From Phoenix dactylifera (lineage: Eukaryota > Streptophyta > Magnoliopsida > Arecales > Arecaceae), in assembly GCF_009389715.1 (NCBI RefSeq), contig NC_052407.1, positions 9,024,475-9,088,474 on the forward strand: a stretch of 64,000 nt of DNA. The letters run 5' to 3'. This document shows, one piece after another, positions 22,690 through 35,030 of the stretch. A model generated the notes under the pieces. The model was not told where the DNA came from and did not search any database. It saw only the letters and a list, made by a program, of their open reading frames with translations. The stretch's first letter is position 1, and each line of letters begins with the position of its first letter. Position numbers and translations under genes: made by a program.

Positions 22690-23050
22690 GTTGTCTCAAT
22701 CCGTATTAACATCTGTCTGCCTGGCAAAGTTTCCACTACAGTCATCCACCCTGTTGGCCTCATGGTAACCATGCACAAAATGGATATGTTGGAAAGCCTT
22801 TGTACGAACCCAGATATCATAAAAATGTAGAATGACATAGATAGAACATTTTTTCGTGGAGGATGTTTTTGCTTGAAAGAATGTACACAGTACAGATATT
22901 CGGCAAGGAATGGAAGATACATGTCCTGATCCATACAAACCCAACTGCCTAGCAAAGTTTGTGTTACAATCTGCTGCCTTTTTGGCCTCTTGGTAAATAT
23001 GTGCAAGATAGACATGCTGGAAAGCCTTCATAGGATCCAGATATCATAAA
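22690..23050 (-). repeat. Tandem duplication of a retroelement RNase H-like fragment
   Basis: Two diverged copies of a roughly 240-bp unit lie head to tail. On the minus strand both encode the same kind of peptide: HIYQEAKKAADCNTNFARQ in the 22.9-23.0 kb copy and HGYHEANRVDDCSGNFARQ in the 22.7-22.8 kb copy. These match the H-YREAN-AAD--A-FAR end of RNase H-like domains in plant LINE polyproteins. Each copy is followed by a shared stretch ending in 'AGATATCATAAAA' (+ strand). There is no complete reverse transcriptase, so this is a decayed fragment. Confidence 0.45.
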
Positions 23051-23059
23051 ATGTAGAAT

Positions 23060-26000
23060 GTAGTCAATACAATTTCCATTGGATTTTTTTTTTTTTTTTT
23101 GCATGAAAGGAATGCAAACAGGATATTTTCTGTTTGTCGAATCATACATTCCATGTCCATGCAGAAATCTAACTCAAGCTGATTTCTTTATTGATTCTGT
23201 GTAGGTGACTCATCGAAGCAAATATTGAATTTTGACCTGTTCTTGTATTTAGTCTGAAGAAGTGCAATGCACTTGTAACATATAAGAAGCAAGAAACATA
23301 TTTTAAGCAGATAATGCAACTAATATCTGACATGGGAAACATACTAGTTATATCACAATAGAACACAGTTGTTATAGGTATTACAGAGATGACATTTCAT
23401 GCTGCATGAGAAGAAAATTTGGTACATTATAGCATTCCAAGATCTGAAAATATAGTATTCAGATTTTCCATGATACGTTATAAACATATCTGAAAGCATC
23501 TTGCAAATTTAAATCTGGATCTTCATCTATCCCAAACTAAATGTTGTTATTTCCTCTCTATTCTTGCCAGAGTAGTGGAGCCAAAGGAAGGATGCTTCTC
23601 TGTCCTTGCCTTGATCTGTTTTTTTCCATATGCAGAAGAAGAAGAGGGTCCAATGTTGCATCATTTCTTTATCTCTTTCTTTCAAGGTTACAACTGAGAG
23701 ATTTAGATAATGGATACTGTTCGACACGTGACACGTCCATGTTACTTACTAAACTCAAGTCAAGGGATTCAATAATCATCAACCACTTTGGATAATATAA
23801 TTTAATTATTTAAATCATAATCTAACATCAGTTTTGGTTAAAATTAAATTTATTATATTTTTGGGACAATATGCAACAAAAGCTCTTTCTTCTTTCAGCA
23901 CTAATTGTAAAACATCTCAGATTAGAATAATAAAAGAACTAGTGGGTGGGTGTATTCTTGTAAACATTGATTCATATGCTTGATGATTTATGTCCAATTA
24001 TTAGCTTTGTCAATTACTTCCATTAATGTGGTTCATGTCTGTCAAAAACCAACTTTTAATCTAGAGACAGTTAGCACTGTTTGTCCGGTGATATTGAGAG
24101 TCTTTACATGTATGTTTCTATGTGGTCAAATCTAGACACAACCTCTATATTGGTTGTGCTCAGCCGATTCAGTATTCCTATTGCTTTATACAATTGGTTG
24201 TGCTCTGCCAATTCAGTGTTCTATTGCTTCAAACAACACCATAGCTGTTGTCCACATCATATGCGGCACTGGTCTGAACTATGATATAATGAACTTTAAG
24301 AGGTCTTTAAGTCGTACTGCTCACCAAGTGACCATGCCTGATACGATATTTGTTCATTTACCAAAGGTCTCATCTACAATTGCAATTAGAGTAGCATATT
24401 AAATCTTACAGATCTTTTAATGCCCAAGTGTCTGACTTCTGTCCAATTTCCAATCTGATTATAACAAGCAAAGCAGTGCTGTAATAAAAGGCTAGTCTTG
24501 CTTTTTGGCCATGGATTAAATAAAAAACATGACGGCCATTAAACAGCCACATCAAGATGTGTACATACTATTGCAGACCTTTCAAGTTACTCCTCCTGGT
24601 CAGCCTGCTCTCATTATGTCTTTCCTGGCGTTCATTCTTTCTGATGACATGGAACTTTTTACTGGACACACTGCATGAACTACATCTGTCTTTCAGCAAG
24701 ATAAGATAAACTCCAACAAAATTTTCATAATAAATCTTTGTTAATTTATTATAAAAATATACAATAGCAGGCTTTAAAAGAAATTTTTTTCTCTTTTCTG
24801 TATCGCTAGTTTCAAATCAGTGATATATTCCACCTATGTGGCAGATGAAGAGTATGAAGCTACAAGTTCTTAATCACTTCTCCATGATACAATGTCATCA
24901 AGAGTCATGAAAAACATATTCTTTAGTATGCTCCTTGCTTTTCTTACTCCCTGCAAAATCTGAAAACGATTAACCTGTCACTTCTAGATGTGTTAGTTCT
25001 GCACACAAGCATGAATTCTTTATTTATTTGGAGTGCAATACCGCGTTTAGGACTTGGTAATGCCTAGCTTGCTTGATTCAAATCTAATGTACCACAAGCA
25101 CAAACTTGAGAAGACATGAGATTGCCAAACTGCAATGAATAAGGTGTGTTTCGTGAGAATACTATCCCTGTCATTTTCTGAACATGATTCCTGGCTGAAC
25201 TTTACCCCCTTAAGCTCTAAAAAAAGTTCATCTTGAACTTAACCCAAGCTAGTAAAAGCTCATCTGTTCTTATTCCTGTCAAAGTTTTTCAGCATTTCGC
25301 GGAAACCTTTTATAGAAGTCAAAGCCTCCCTTTGCTTTATCCATGAATATATCTAAATTCCAGCACAAAACCTGTTCACCAGTTGATAATCCATATCTTG
25401 CATGGAATTCTTCAGCTGAAGACATTCTATTTTCTGGTTACTGTTTATGATGGCTATCTTGACAGTTCTTGACTCAGTTCCAAGTCATGGTATGCCAGAG
25501 ATGCCATTACTATTGTGATAATTGTTTCTCTATCAATCCAGTTAAATTTTCCATGTGTGAGAAATCCTCTGATCACCTATCCATCTGCAAAACATTAAGG
25601 AGAAAAATACACATTTTCTTCACATGTAGTGTTAAGTGCCAGATCCAGATCGAAAAATTTATGGGTTCATGCAGCTGCCGTGTATCATGGAGCCTGCTTG
25701 ACTTAAAGTTGCGCCTCCGCAGCCAACCCCATTTTGACAGGAAAAGGCTTATGATGATCATGATATGCATCTCCCACATACTAGTTTGAGACGTCATTAT
25801 TGATCTCTTTCTGTCGTGCTCTTAGAACTGTGTTATTGATATCTTCGTTCCACGCCTGTATTTCTCTAGTCTTTTTCTCTGATTAAATCCCCTTTGATTG
25901 TTTCTACCAAATGATCCACTTTGACCGTTCTTTGTGACTTACTCAACCCCCCATGATCTTAAAAGTAGCCACCAGATTAGGGAGGTACAGGAACCTGCTG

Positions 26001-29000
26001 TTTACTCTTGAATCTGCCAGATTGCCTTCGAGGATTCCCTGCAATGTATTTGTTGTTACTGCTTCAGAACTCTGTTACAGTGAAAAGATTCATAGTATAT
26101 AAAAAGTCTTGCTTTAGCTAAACCTACAATTATTTGTAGATGATATTTCCAGGGGAGCTCTTCTGATTCAGAAGAAACCCATTGTAGTTAATTTCTACAT
26201 CAAAATGATAAAATCAGAAAGATAGTTTTTAGTAGATCTTGAATCCTAAGTTTCCTTTTCCTTTTACCACTCCTTGCTATTTTATCCTTTATGCTTAATG
26301 TTCCTCGTTCTTTCTTGCACCAAGTGTTCAGTGATTGTTGAATCATTGATTTTCTTTTCATTTCTTTTCCCCCTCCACCTTAGTGTTTATTTGTTAAGCT
26401 TTTTGTTCCTCCTTTCTTGCACAATAAAGTGAAGCCTCTTTTTTACAAATTTAGGTCATGAATCACCTATGAATTCCGGGAGTTCTGTGCAGGTAGAGGA
26501 TTTGTTGCAGGAAAAGCACTGGCCTACCATTAGCCTACGGTAACACAGAAAACTCAGACAAACTCGTAACACAACTCTGAGTGTAAAGTTATGAATGCTT
26601 TGTTCGAAAGCCTGCAATGGAATGTGTTGCACTGTTTGTGTAATCAATATTTTGTGTGATTTTTTTTGTGTCATCCAAGCATTTTTAGAAATCCTGTGTC
26701 TTTCTTTCTTTCTTTTGTTTTTTGTTTGGTAAAAAAAACCCTCTTTCTTTATGCATGTCCGTTTCTCCTCTGTACCAAGCTTATTCAATTCAGAATGGGG
26801 ACTTCATGCAATTGCAAAGGTTTATTTACTTTCTTTGGTGCGGTTTTCGTGAAGATCACTATCTTTGTAATGCAGGTCTGGTATATGCTAGGTTCAGTAT
26901 TTAAAGGACTCGAACCACAAGGGATGACCTCTGGTTTCATGAGGCTTGATTTCAGTGAAACGACCCTGTGGCAGTTCATTTAACTTGGCCAACAAACATT
27001 CCATGTCCCTGTACCGCCCTTGACTTGGTTGGTATCTTGCTCTAAAAAAATCCGGAACGACAGGGAAGCTCAAGACTCCATTTATGCCTAGACCAAAACT
27101 GGTTTGGAACCAACGAAAAAAAAAACGGTCTTGTCTCGAACTTCTTTGATCTTTGCTTGGATTTCGGCGCTGGCGTGTATCAATGAAAAAAAAGGCGGCC
27201 AAGTAATCATGGTGTACTTTTTGATCATGGAGATAGTTATATTGATTAATTATCAAGAATCTACTTGTTGGGATGCAATACCTTCTGAGGAAGTAATTTT
27301 TTTTTCTTTTCATTTATAACTCATATAGTTTACGGAAAGAGGAGAAGAGGGAGTGTGGACAATGAAAATTTAGAAAAATACTTTATGTTTAGTTGAAGTT
27401 TTCAAAAAAAAATGAAAAAGTAGCTTTTCTATGAAAATAAAATTTCTATATTTTACAGAACAGGAACATAGAAAAGTCCAATTTCCACCAATGAGAATTG
27501 AATATTTTTTTAATCAAAAATGTCCTTAAGCTTTTAGATAAAATGAGATAATATCTTTCACTTTATTAAAAGTATAACAGAAATTTTATATAACTTTTTG
27601 AGAAAAATAAATGCTTAATTAAATATAAATTACTTTGAATGTGTTATTTTTTCATAATCAACTAAATAAGCAAGAATTTCTTTTCCTGTTGTCAGACATC
27701 AGTTTTTCAAAAAAAATATTCCGATGAGAAGAATTTCTTTCTGCAAACTGAACTAGTCTTTATTACTGTGTTTCTTGTTTTTAAAATTGAATGAATGCAT
27801 GGGACCTACACAAGAGATTTCATGTAATGTCGTGGGAAGTCCACGAAAGAAGGAAATATGAAGATTTCATGTGCACAAAAGACCCATGTCGGGATCCCTC
27901 CGGGGCTGGGTGGTTGGCGTGCAAGTCGTGCAATAAAGAATCCTCCAATAATGAAGCAGAGGGAAAGAACAATTTTGCGGATGTCACAAAGTTTATCATC
28001 AAATGTTTTGCTTATTTCGAGATGAAAACATTAGATATATTATGTAGATCGTTGTTAGATGTTCCATAATTTGATCTACCCCATGGTTTTTTTTCCTAGC
28101 CAAGGTAGCTAGAACTATGCGGTGTATACCCCTCGCTCAAAGAGAAAACAAATATCCATGATATTACTTTAGATGAGGCAACTGAAGGTTGCATTCATAT
28201 ATTTCATTATTCACACATAAAAGGATCATTTTCTAAAATATCACAATTTGGGCTTTCTAAGTAATTAACCACATAATTACATTGAACATGGATTTGATAT
28301 TCTCTTGGGTGCAAGATGCTAACTCACTACTTAGAAGATTTACACTCAGTTCTTGTGGTGATTCAAGTTGAGTTATTTTGAGAGCTTTTGCATTTTGTTT
28401 TCGATTCACTTGCAATAAGAGACAGAAAACTAAAATGAGAACAAAGAATGCTCATGCAAACAATATTGCAGCCATCAATCTTCTATATATTGATACCTGA
28501 TCTACAACTTCTAGAGGTTTGAGATATTTTGCCCGCTGGATGCATTTACTTCCATTCTCAGCAGCTAATTCTACTCAACCCAAAAAAGAAAAGAAAAAAT
28601 TGTTTGCAATCTCAGTGATAATGTAAACAGCCAATCAGTGGCTTCATCATGAGACTTAAGTCAATTAGGTTTTTCTTTTTAATAAAAATGGGTTCAAGTC
28701 AACTATGGGGCACCATTCTTGTTCAAATTTTATGATTTGATTTCATCCTTGGATCAAAGTAATATATAAAAAAAATACAAACGTGCCATGATAGCCATGT
28801 CCTTGGTCCTGAGGCCAGGAGGGCTTAGACAGCAATGACATAATGCCAAAGCAACTTGTGGTACCAACTGCCAAGTGCTACAACAACATCATATATGATG
28901 AACATTTTACTATCTTTAAACGTTAGGTAACGAGATTTTAATGTGTCTTCACTCATAAAAATTTATTGAGAAGAAAAAAAAGACAACCACTCTCCGAGTA

Positions 29001-29370
29001 AAAAATAGAAATTTTTTTTTTATGATTATGCTTTTAAAAATTTAAATTTGCTTGAATATCTTTTTAAAATTTATATTTATTTTTATATTTTTATAAAATA
29101 TTATTTTTGTACAAATATTCTTAATATAACAGTTTCTCTGTTAATAAAAATCATATTTATTTTAATTAAAAATAAAATAAAATTTTGAAATTATTTTTTT
29201 GTCTTCTACCGCGATTGTTTTGTAAATATAATTTTTTAAAATTTAAAATTATTAATTTTTTAATAATATTAGATGGCATGGATATATATATATATAAATA
29301 AAAATAAAAAAAAATAGTAAAATAAGTGTTTTACCGAAATATACACATAAATATTAATTTTGGGGGCTGT
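23060..29370. other. 6.3 kb intergenic region without a supported gene
   Basis: AT-rich spacer between the PUT and ADA1-like genes. It has a 44-bp tandem duplication near 24150 and a minus-strand frame at 26894-27313 whose C-terminal half looks protein-like but is unidentified (see findings). Other frames are short with no recognisable domain. Confidence 0.6.
24151..24238 (+). repeat. 44-bp tandem duplication, two imperfect units
   Basis: TTGGTTGTGCTCAGCCGATT at about 24150 is repeated as TTGGTTGTGCTCTGCCAATT 44 bp later, with similarity continuing through ATTGCTT and beyond. Confidence 0.75.
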
Positions 29371-29373
29371 TCA

Positions 29374-29652
29374 GGCCCATCCGTCAGTGGGTTGGAGACT
29401 CGGAAACGGAGCAAAACTGAAAAGAGGTCTCAAACCACCGGGCAACCCACGAGCCTTTTTGCCTTAAAATAATAATAATAATAATAAATGTCACGAGCCT
29501 TTGACCCAGACGGCGCAGTTAGAAGCTTCCAAGCTCGGCCCAAAGGAGGCTCCTTTCCCTTTCTCCCCCAAATCGCCCTCTCCTCTGTTCCCACCTCTAT
29601 ATAAATGGAAGCAGCACGCCGCGAGGCCACGAAAGGGCAAAATTGAAACCCT
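29374..29652 (+). promoter_or_regulatory. ADA1-like gene promoter: site II motifs, TATA box, telo-box
   Basis: GGCCCAT at 29374 and GGCCCAA at 29537 match site II (TCP-type) elements on the minus strand. TATATAAAT at 29598-29606 is a good TATA box. AAACCCT at 29646-29652, just downstream of the likely start of transcription, matches the telo-box. Site II plus telo-box is a known combination in promoters of growth-related plant genes; its activity here is inferred. Confidence 0.55.
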
Positions 29653-30181
29653 CCTGACCCCTCTTCGCCCCGATTTCACCGATCGACTCCTCAATTCCAG
29701 AGCTCTTCGGCGCCAAAGGTCCGTTCTTTCTTTCTTTCTTTTCGCCACGCACATCGTTTCTTTCTCGATCACTTGCTCGCTTTGTTTGATTTTGATCGCC
29801 GATTTCCACTTAGGGTTTCTCTCGGAATCCGATTTCTTCTCAGGAGTTCATTTGATTTGTTTGTCTGTAGCAATTGATTACTGGTTGCATTAAATTAGTA
29901 GAAGATTTCCTTTTTTTGCACGGGAATTTGATATCTGTTGCCCCTTTTGTACTTTTGATCGATGAACGATTTTCTTTGAAAACCTAGTTCTTTTATTGAT
30001 TTTCTTGAGTTCTTTTTCTTTTTCTCCAGTGATCTGATCTGCTGTAACTATCTGAGCACTGAAACTAGAATTGAGTTTCATGTTCTCGGAGACAAGAAGA
30101 TAGCTTTACTATTAGGGTTTTGTTTTCTGGGCTCTAATGGTCTGTAAGAGATAGATTAGGGAGCTGCATTTTGGCGATTGT

Positions 30182-30232
30182 ATGAAAATTGGAGGTCGAA
30201 ATGCCATCTTATCGGCAGTTTTCCCGAGTTGA
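30182..30232 (+). other. Upstream ORF overlapping the ADA1-like start codon
   Basis: An ATG at 30182, 19 bases before the main start and in another frame, opens a 16-codon frame ending at TGA 30230-30232, so it overlaps the main ORF. If present in the mRNA it could reduce translation from the main start. Whether it is transcribed is not shown by the sequence. Confidence 0.5.
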
Positions 30233-31274
30233 TACTATGGAGCTCAAATCTCAGCTTTTTAAGAAGCTTGGGCGGCAAAAAGCTGAGAAGTACTTCTATA
30301 ATCTGAAAAGATTACTCAATTTGAAGCTCAGCAAGTTGGAATTTGACAAGCTGTGCTATAGTACTATTGGGAAGGAAAATATTGCTCTTCACAATATGCT
30401 TATCCGCTCGATCCTTGGCAATGCATGTCTTGCCCTTGGCCCGCCTAGCAAAGAGACAGTTACAGGGAACTCGCGGACTAGCAAACTGTCGAGCTTTGGA
30501 GACACATTCCCAACATCCCCTCGAAGGGGAAGGTCTATAAGCAGCAGGGATCGGAGATGCAGTGACCGTCCGAGCCCCCTCGGACCTTATGGAAAGATGC
30601 CTCCTGGACATATGCAAGAAGTCACTAATTCGTGTGACTTGCAGAGGTCACGAGAGCAGCAAAGTGCTCCAGAGTTGATTTCTATTGGTAGTAAGGCTTT
30701 GTTAGAAGTTGCATCCGTGGAAGATGGAGAAGAGGTTGAACAAGTGAGAGCTAGTCCAAGTATTCAAAGTAGAAGCCCCGTAAGGGCACCTCTGGGCATT
30801 CCAAGGACTGCTGGTGCTCTTCCCCATAAGACATTTCGTAGTGGTTCTGTGGCTGGTTTTCATCTTTCTAAGTCATACGATCCTGAGTCTTGTCGTGGTA
30901 GTTCTGTATTGCCTGATACAAGGTCTTTAAAAAAGCAATTGGAGCATAGATTGGAGCTTGAAGGCCTTGGTTTGTCAGTGGACTGTACTAATTTGTTGAA
31001 CAATGGTTTGGATGCATTTCTGAAGAGGCTGATCAAACCCTGCATGGACTTAGCTAGAGGCCGGTGCAGCAATAGGTGGACAGGTCAAGCAGATCGGAGG
31101 ATTTTTCCTGGTATAAATGGTGTGCTGCAAGAGGAGCAAGTGCAAGGGTCAAACCCATGTTATTTTGCTTCATTACTAGATTTTCAAGTGGCAATGGAAT
31201 TGAATCCTCGGTTGCTTGGTGTTGATTGGCCTGTACAGCTTGAGAAGACATGCTTTCGTCTCTTGGAAGAATGA
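30201..31274 (+). CDS. ADA1: SAGA complex subunit, ADA1/HFI1/TADA1-like
   Basis: Predicted nuclear transcriptional coactivator subunit that helps assemble the SAGA histone acetyltransferase complex. The 357-aa frame is uninterrupted. Its N-terminus (about residues 10-82: MELKSQLFKKLG...ALHNMLIRSILGNAC) is the conserved SAGA-Tad1 start. The middle (about 85-230) is Ser/Arg/Pro-rich and probably disordered. A conserved C-terminal part begins near 237 (LPDTRSLKKQLEHRLELEGL) and ends with FASLLDFQVAMELNPRLLG from 322. The first in-frame ATG is 30201; the frame extends upstream only through a TTG. The roughly 550-bp 5' leader after the TATA box may contain an intron: GT at 29719, with possible AG sites at 29870 or 30029. 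A canonical polyadenylation signal is not obvious in the AT-rich 3' region. Confidence 0.9.
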   Translation: MPSYRQFSRVDTMELKSQLFKKLGRQKAEKYFYNLKRLLNLKLSKLEFDKLCYSTIGKENIALHNMLIRSILGNACLALGPPSKETVTGNSRTSKLSSFGDTFPTSPRRGRSISSRDRRCSDRPSPLGPYGKMPPGHMQEVTNSCDLQRSREQQSAPELISIGSKALLEVASVEDGEEVEQVRASPSIQSRSPVRAPLGIPRTAGALPHKTFRSGSVAGFHLSKSYDPESCRGSSVLPDTRSLKKQLEHRLELEGLGLSVDCTNLLNNGLDAFLKRLIKPCMDLARGRCSNRWTGQADRRIFPGINGVLQEEQVQGSNPCYFASLLDFQVAMELNPRLLGVDWPVQLEKTCFRLLEE

Positions 31275-32450
31275 ACTAATGATTGAACATGATTTCAGTC
31301 TCACTGTTGCATTGACATCACCTCTGCAAGTCCTACGTAAAGGATCCACAATCCTCATGAGCCTTTGATACTATTGAAGCAACATAGTTCATCATTAGCG
31401 CGCAAATTACAGAAAATACATGAGTAGAAGACTGCAGAGTTTAGTCACAAGTTACAAACAATTCATTACACCTGCTGTGGAGAATAAATTTCATATGCCT
31501 TCCCTATCGATCAAAGTGACAGATAGGTGTCACTATCGAAGCCTCAATTTTATTTTTGTGATGGGTTCATGTCCTATCCATTGAATGTAAACCTTTCGAC
31601 CCAATTTATATTACTTTCCAGTTTATGAAATCAATATGGTTCTGAATCTTCTGATATATTTACTTTTCTTGTAAATAAAGTGTTAGTTAATTGTTGCAGC
31701 TATTTATAGTCTTATTTTTCAGTTTTAATAAGCTGATTATAAATTCTTTATTTTTGTATATTATATTAGAATTAATTTTACTACTAATATGAGGATATAT
31801 GATTGCTTATAATTTCATTGCAAACATGTATCCAATTTTGATATTTTGGATCAGCTACAAGAATATGCAGTTCTGCAGTGAGTGGTGCAGCCTACTGTTT
31901 ACATTGAAAATCATGATATTTTGGCATTTTTAAAGTGCGGTCTAGGGAGATTTGCTTCCAAAATCTTGCTGATTTGCATTGAGTGGAGCAGCCTAATGTT
32001 TTCTTTATCCATTCATCAGATTTATGAATTATTATTCAGTTGGCTACCAAAATTATTTTGCTAAGAGAAGATTCTATAAACCAGGAAAACTTTAATAACA
32101 AGTCAGGAAGCATTGGAAAATACATAATTCAAAAGCTTACCTACTGAAAAATATTGGTAGGAGCTACTAGTAACTTAATGTAAACTGTAAGATTATTAAG
32201 TATCAGGAAACTCTATTACTCTATATTTATTTCTGACACACTTATAGAATTAGGTTTAATCAAGAAATAATTGAATAGTTTTAGAATTTTCAGTTGCTTA
32301 AAAAAATGTCTGTCAGATAATACTGAATAATACACCTTCGGTTTGAAACTTTGAATATCATGTATAACACCCATTGCGAGATTTCTTCTGTTCTTTCCTT
32401 AAGACTTGCATCAGTTATTGCAGATTATTTGAATTTTTCAAAATTTTTGG
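31275..32450. other. 3' region of the ADA1-like gene and spacer
   Basis: AT-rich DNA with AATAAA-like words near 31482 and 31673 that could serve as polyadenylation signals. No other gene is supported. Confidence 0.6.
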
Positions 32451-32880
32451 TGCGGACACCAGTGCCAGACTGCCTGTCACTCGGGTCTACAACCGCCACA
32501 GAGAGATGGTTTAGCCAGTTTCATTATGGTTGGAGTAATTTTATTTTATTTGGGCTTATTAGGGTATTTTGTTATTTGATAGCCTTTAGGGCTTCTTTTG
32601 ATATTTTGTTATCTTTGAGAGTCTTTGTGAGATTAGTTTCTTGTTGGGGTCTTTTTGCATTTTTTGGGTCTTATAAATATGTTGGGCCATACACTATTTA
32701 GGGTATGCTATGAATGAAAATCTGATTCCTTTTTTTTGCCTTGGTGTGAAACCTTGAGCAAGGGCTAGGCACGAAGCCTAGTTCTCTCCCTCTCTTCTTC
32801 TTCTTCTCTCCTTCTCTCTTTCTCCTTCTTCTCTCCTTCTCTCTTTCTCCTTCTTCTTCCCTGCTGTCCAGCATTAGCAC

Positions 32881-32892
32881 TGGTATCAGAGC
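32881..32892 (+). other. Primer-binding site (initiator Met tRNA)
   Basis: TGGTATCAGAGC, immediately after the probable LTR end (CA at 32878-32879). It is the standard primer site of many plant LTR retrotransposons. Confidence 0.85.
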
Positions 32893-34615
32893 AAAGGAAA
32901 CAAAACACCTTCTGGGCTGCTGTGGCCTTGGTCTCAATCCCTCCTTCTGAAGCCGTACTGCTAAGTCCTCCTCCGTGGGGATCAAGCCTCACAGGGAAGC
33001 AACCAAAAAAAAAAAAAAAGAAACTCTTCTTCCCTGTTCCCATGGACAGTTGCAATTTCCTTTCCAATACCCGCGACCTAACGGAGAAGACTGCCGCCAC
33101 GGCCTGATCTCTAGCCGCAGCCACCACCCAAGGCTGGGTCCGAGAAGAGGAGCGTCCCGTGTCCGCGGCGCTTCGTTGCCGCTTGCAGCTTCGCACTCGG
33201 CCGCCACCGCAGGGCAAGTAACCCTTCCCCTCAAAGCCCACGAAGGACCCATGCCTGTAGTGGGTTACTGGTGCGGGTACGCCCACTAACCCGAATCCAG
33301 TTGGGTTGAACAAAAGAAAAGAGAGAAAATTACCTGTTCATCGTCTTTCTCCGATTGCACGCAGCGCCGTCCCGCCTTCACCGCCTCCGCCCTCACTGTC
33401 CCGCAACCGTCTTTGCTGCCTCTGCCTCGCCGCTCCTCCTTCGCCGTTTCTGCCTTCACCTGAACACCGCCGTCCAGACCCGAGGGGATCTTGCGCCATC
33501 GTGAAGCGTCCTCCTCGGTCCCCTCTTCTTCGAACCCTAGGGGACACAACCCCCCCTTCGAGCACTGCCGCCCGAGCCGCGCCGCCTGAGCTCTGCTTCC
33601 GCCCTCGTTGCTCTCCGCTTCCCCTTTGCTGCTGCCGAGCTCCACCACCCCTTCGCCCCTCTTCTTCTCCCATGATCGCCACCCCTCTCCCTCCCTCTTT
33701 CGTCTCTTTAAGGGTTTTGGCATTGAAACCCTTATTGTCAGGCCACACCCGATCCCGGCCACCAACCCATCCCGTCCTTCTCACGAGCCCACCTTTTTTG
33801 TCCCGCCCCTTCTTATCAGTCCCAAAACCACTTGCACATCCCTCTCAGGGCCCACCTCCACTCCGGCCCGCCTGCCTCGCCCTCTCTGCTGCAGGCCTTC
33901 TAGCCCGCAGGCCTTTCGGGCCCATTTTCAACAGCCCGCCCATCCCACTTCCCCCCTCTTTCGCCAATTCAGAGCCCACACCCCCCAATCTGCAGGCCCA
34001 CCAAACAATATTGATCAGGCCCACAAATTGCTGAAATCAGGCCCACGAGTTGCTGAGATCAGACCCGCCGAGTTGCTGTGATCAGACCCGATTTGAGCCA
34101 TTCGACGAGCCTACTTCCTACGCCGCTCTTCTGGTTGTCGCCCAACTCAGGTCAGACCCCTCTATTTCTGAAAATTCTATTTGTTTGTCTAAAATTCAGC
34201 ATCGATGAACTCTTGTGTGCTCTATTAACTTAGCGTACTATGACTTCCATGCATACACCTCAAACAACCCTAAAAGCCTTGTGGCGCCCATCTTTGCCAT
34301 TAATTGTCAAGCTGCCTAATCTTTGGAAGTTTTTCGAGGCTCCGTGATACCCTGCAACACAGAATACTGCCACTATTTGACTGTAATTACTTGCTTGCAC
34401 TTATTACGTGATCTCCTGCTTGATTTCATTTGCTATGGATTAGCTTTCCGTTTATATTGAGCATATACATTGCGTTCTAGGCATCATTTTCATGCATTAG
34501 GTCTGCCTAGAAACTTACCACTATATTAGCTTTGTAAGGCCACGCACAACTTTGCACTCATTATATGCACCTTCGTAATGGCTGTGTTGTCTCTCAGTTA
34601 GAATCCCAATTTGCC
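32893..34615 (+). other. GC-rich untranslated leader of the gypsy-type element
   Basis: About 1.7 kb between the primer-binding site and gag. The first 1.2 kb is C-rich and opens long proline- or arginine-rich frames on both strands (for example 33306-34034), but these have no recognisable domain and look like composition artefacts. The last 0.45 kb is AT-rich. No captured host gene could be identified in it. Confidence 0.5.
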
Positions 34616-35030
34616 ATGGATCCCAATATCGAAGCCTTGTTAAAGGTTGTCCAAGACTTGACCATAGTGTTCACCCAGGCTTACGCCCGAGACTCAGTTG
34701 AGGCTTTCCTTCAGAGGATTATGGGATCCAAAGAAGGTAGTGCCTCCCATTTGGAAGGCCCAGAGATCGAAGATGAAATTCTAGACCACCTAGGATTTGT
34801 TCGACAGGCCGACTTTGACACTAATCTTTTCCCAGGCCGTCCACCAACCTACCCTCATCATAGAGCACTGGGTCCAATCCCTAATGTCGATAGGGGTTAT
34901 CGCCACAATGTGGAATCTAGAGAGCTTCGTGACCATGATGAAGATGTGATGAAAGGCATTTGGGTTGAAGCTCCCACCTTTGATGGTCGCCTTGATCCAA
35001 ATGTCTTTTTAGACTACTGGAAAAACAAAT
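34616..35030 (+). pseudogene. gag: Truncated gag of a Ty3/gypsy-type element
   Basis: The frame from ATG 34616 begins MDPNIEALLKVVQDL and reaches APTFDGRLDPNVFLDYW, the conserved start of the retrotransposon gag domain. Similarity to gag ends there, at about residue 137; the 33 codons that follow up to the stop at 35126-35128 do not resemble gag. The capsid core and zinc knuckle are missing, so the protein is not functional. Confidence 0.6.

Larger units (their letters stand above)
32451..35030 (+). mobile_element. Truncated Ty3/gypsy-type LTR retrotransposon
   Basis: In order: an LTR (about 32451-32879) with a TATAAATA promoter at about 32671 and CT-rich U5; a primer-binding site TGGTATCAGAGC at 32881-32892, complementary to the 3' end of initiator Met tRNA; a GC-rich leader of about 1.7 kb; and the start of gag. 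The internal sequence stops abruptly near 35030 and no protease, reverse transcriptase, integrase or second LTR follows, so the element is defective. The left border is uncertain; TG at 32451 was chosen as the nearest plausible LTR end, and no target duplication was identified. Confidence 0.65.

Noticed and set aside
30189..30200. Start of the ADA1-like frame at 30189
   Set aside because: The codon there is TTG; the first ATG of the frame is 30201.
33306..34034. 242-codon proline-rich frame in the gypsy-type leader
   Set aside because: Composition artefact of C-rich DNA between the primer-binding site and gag; no domain.
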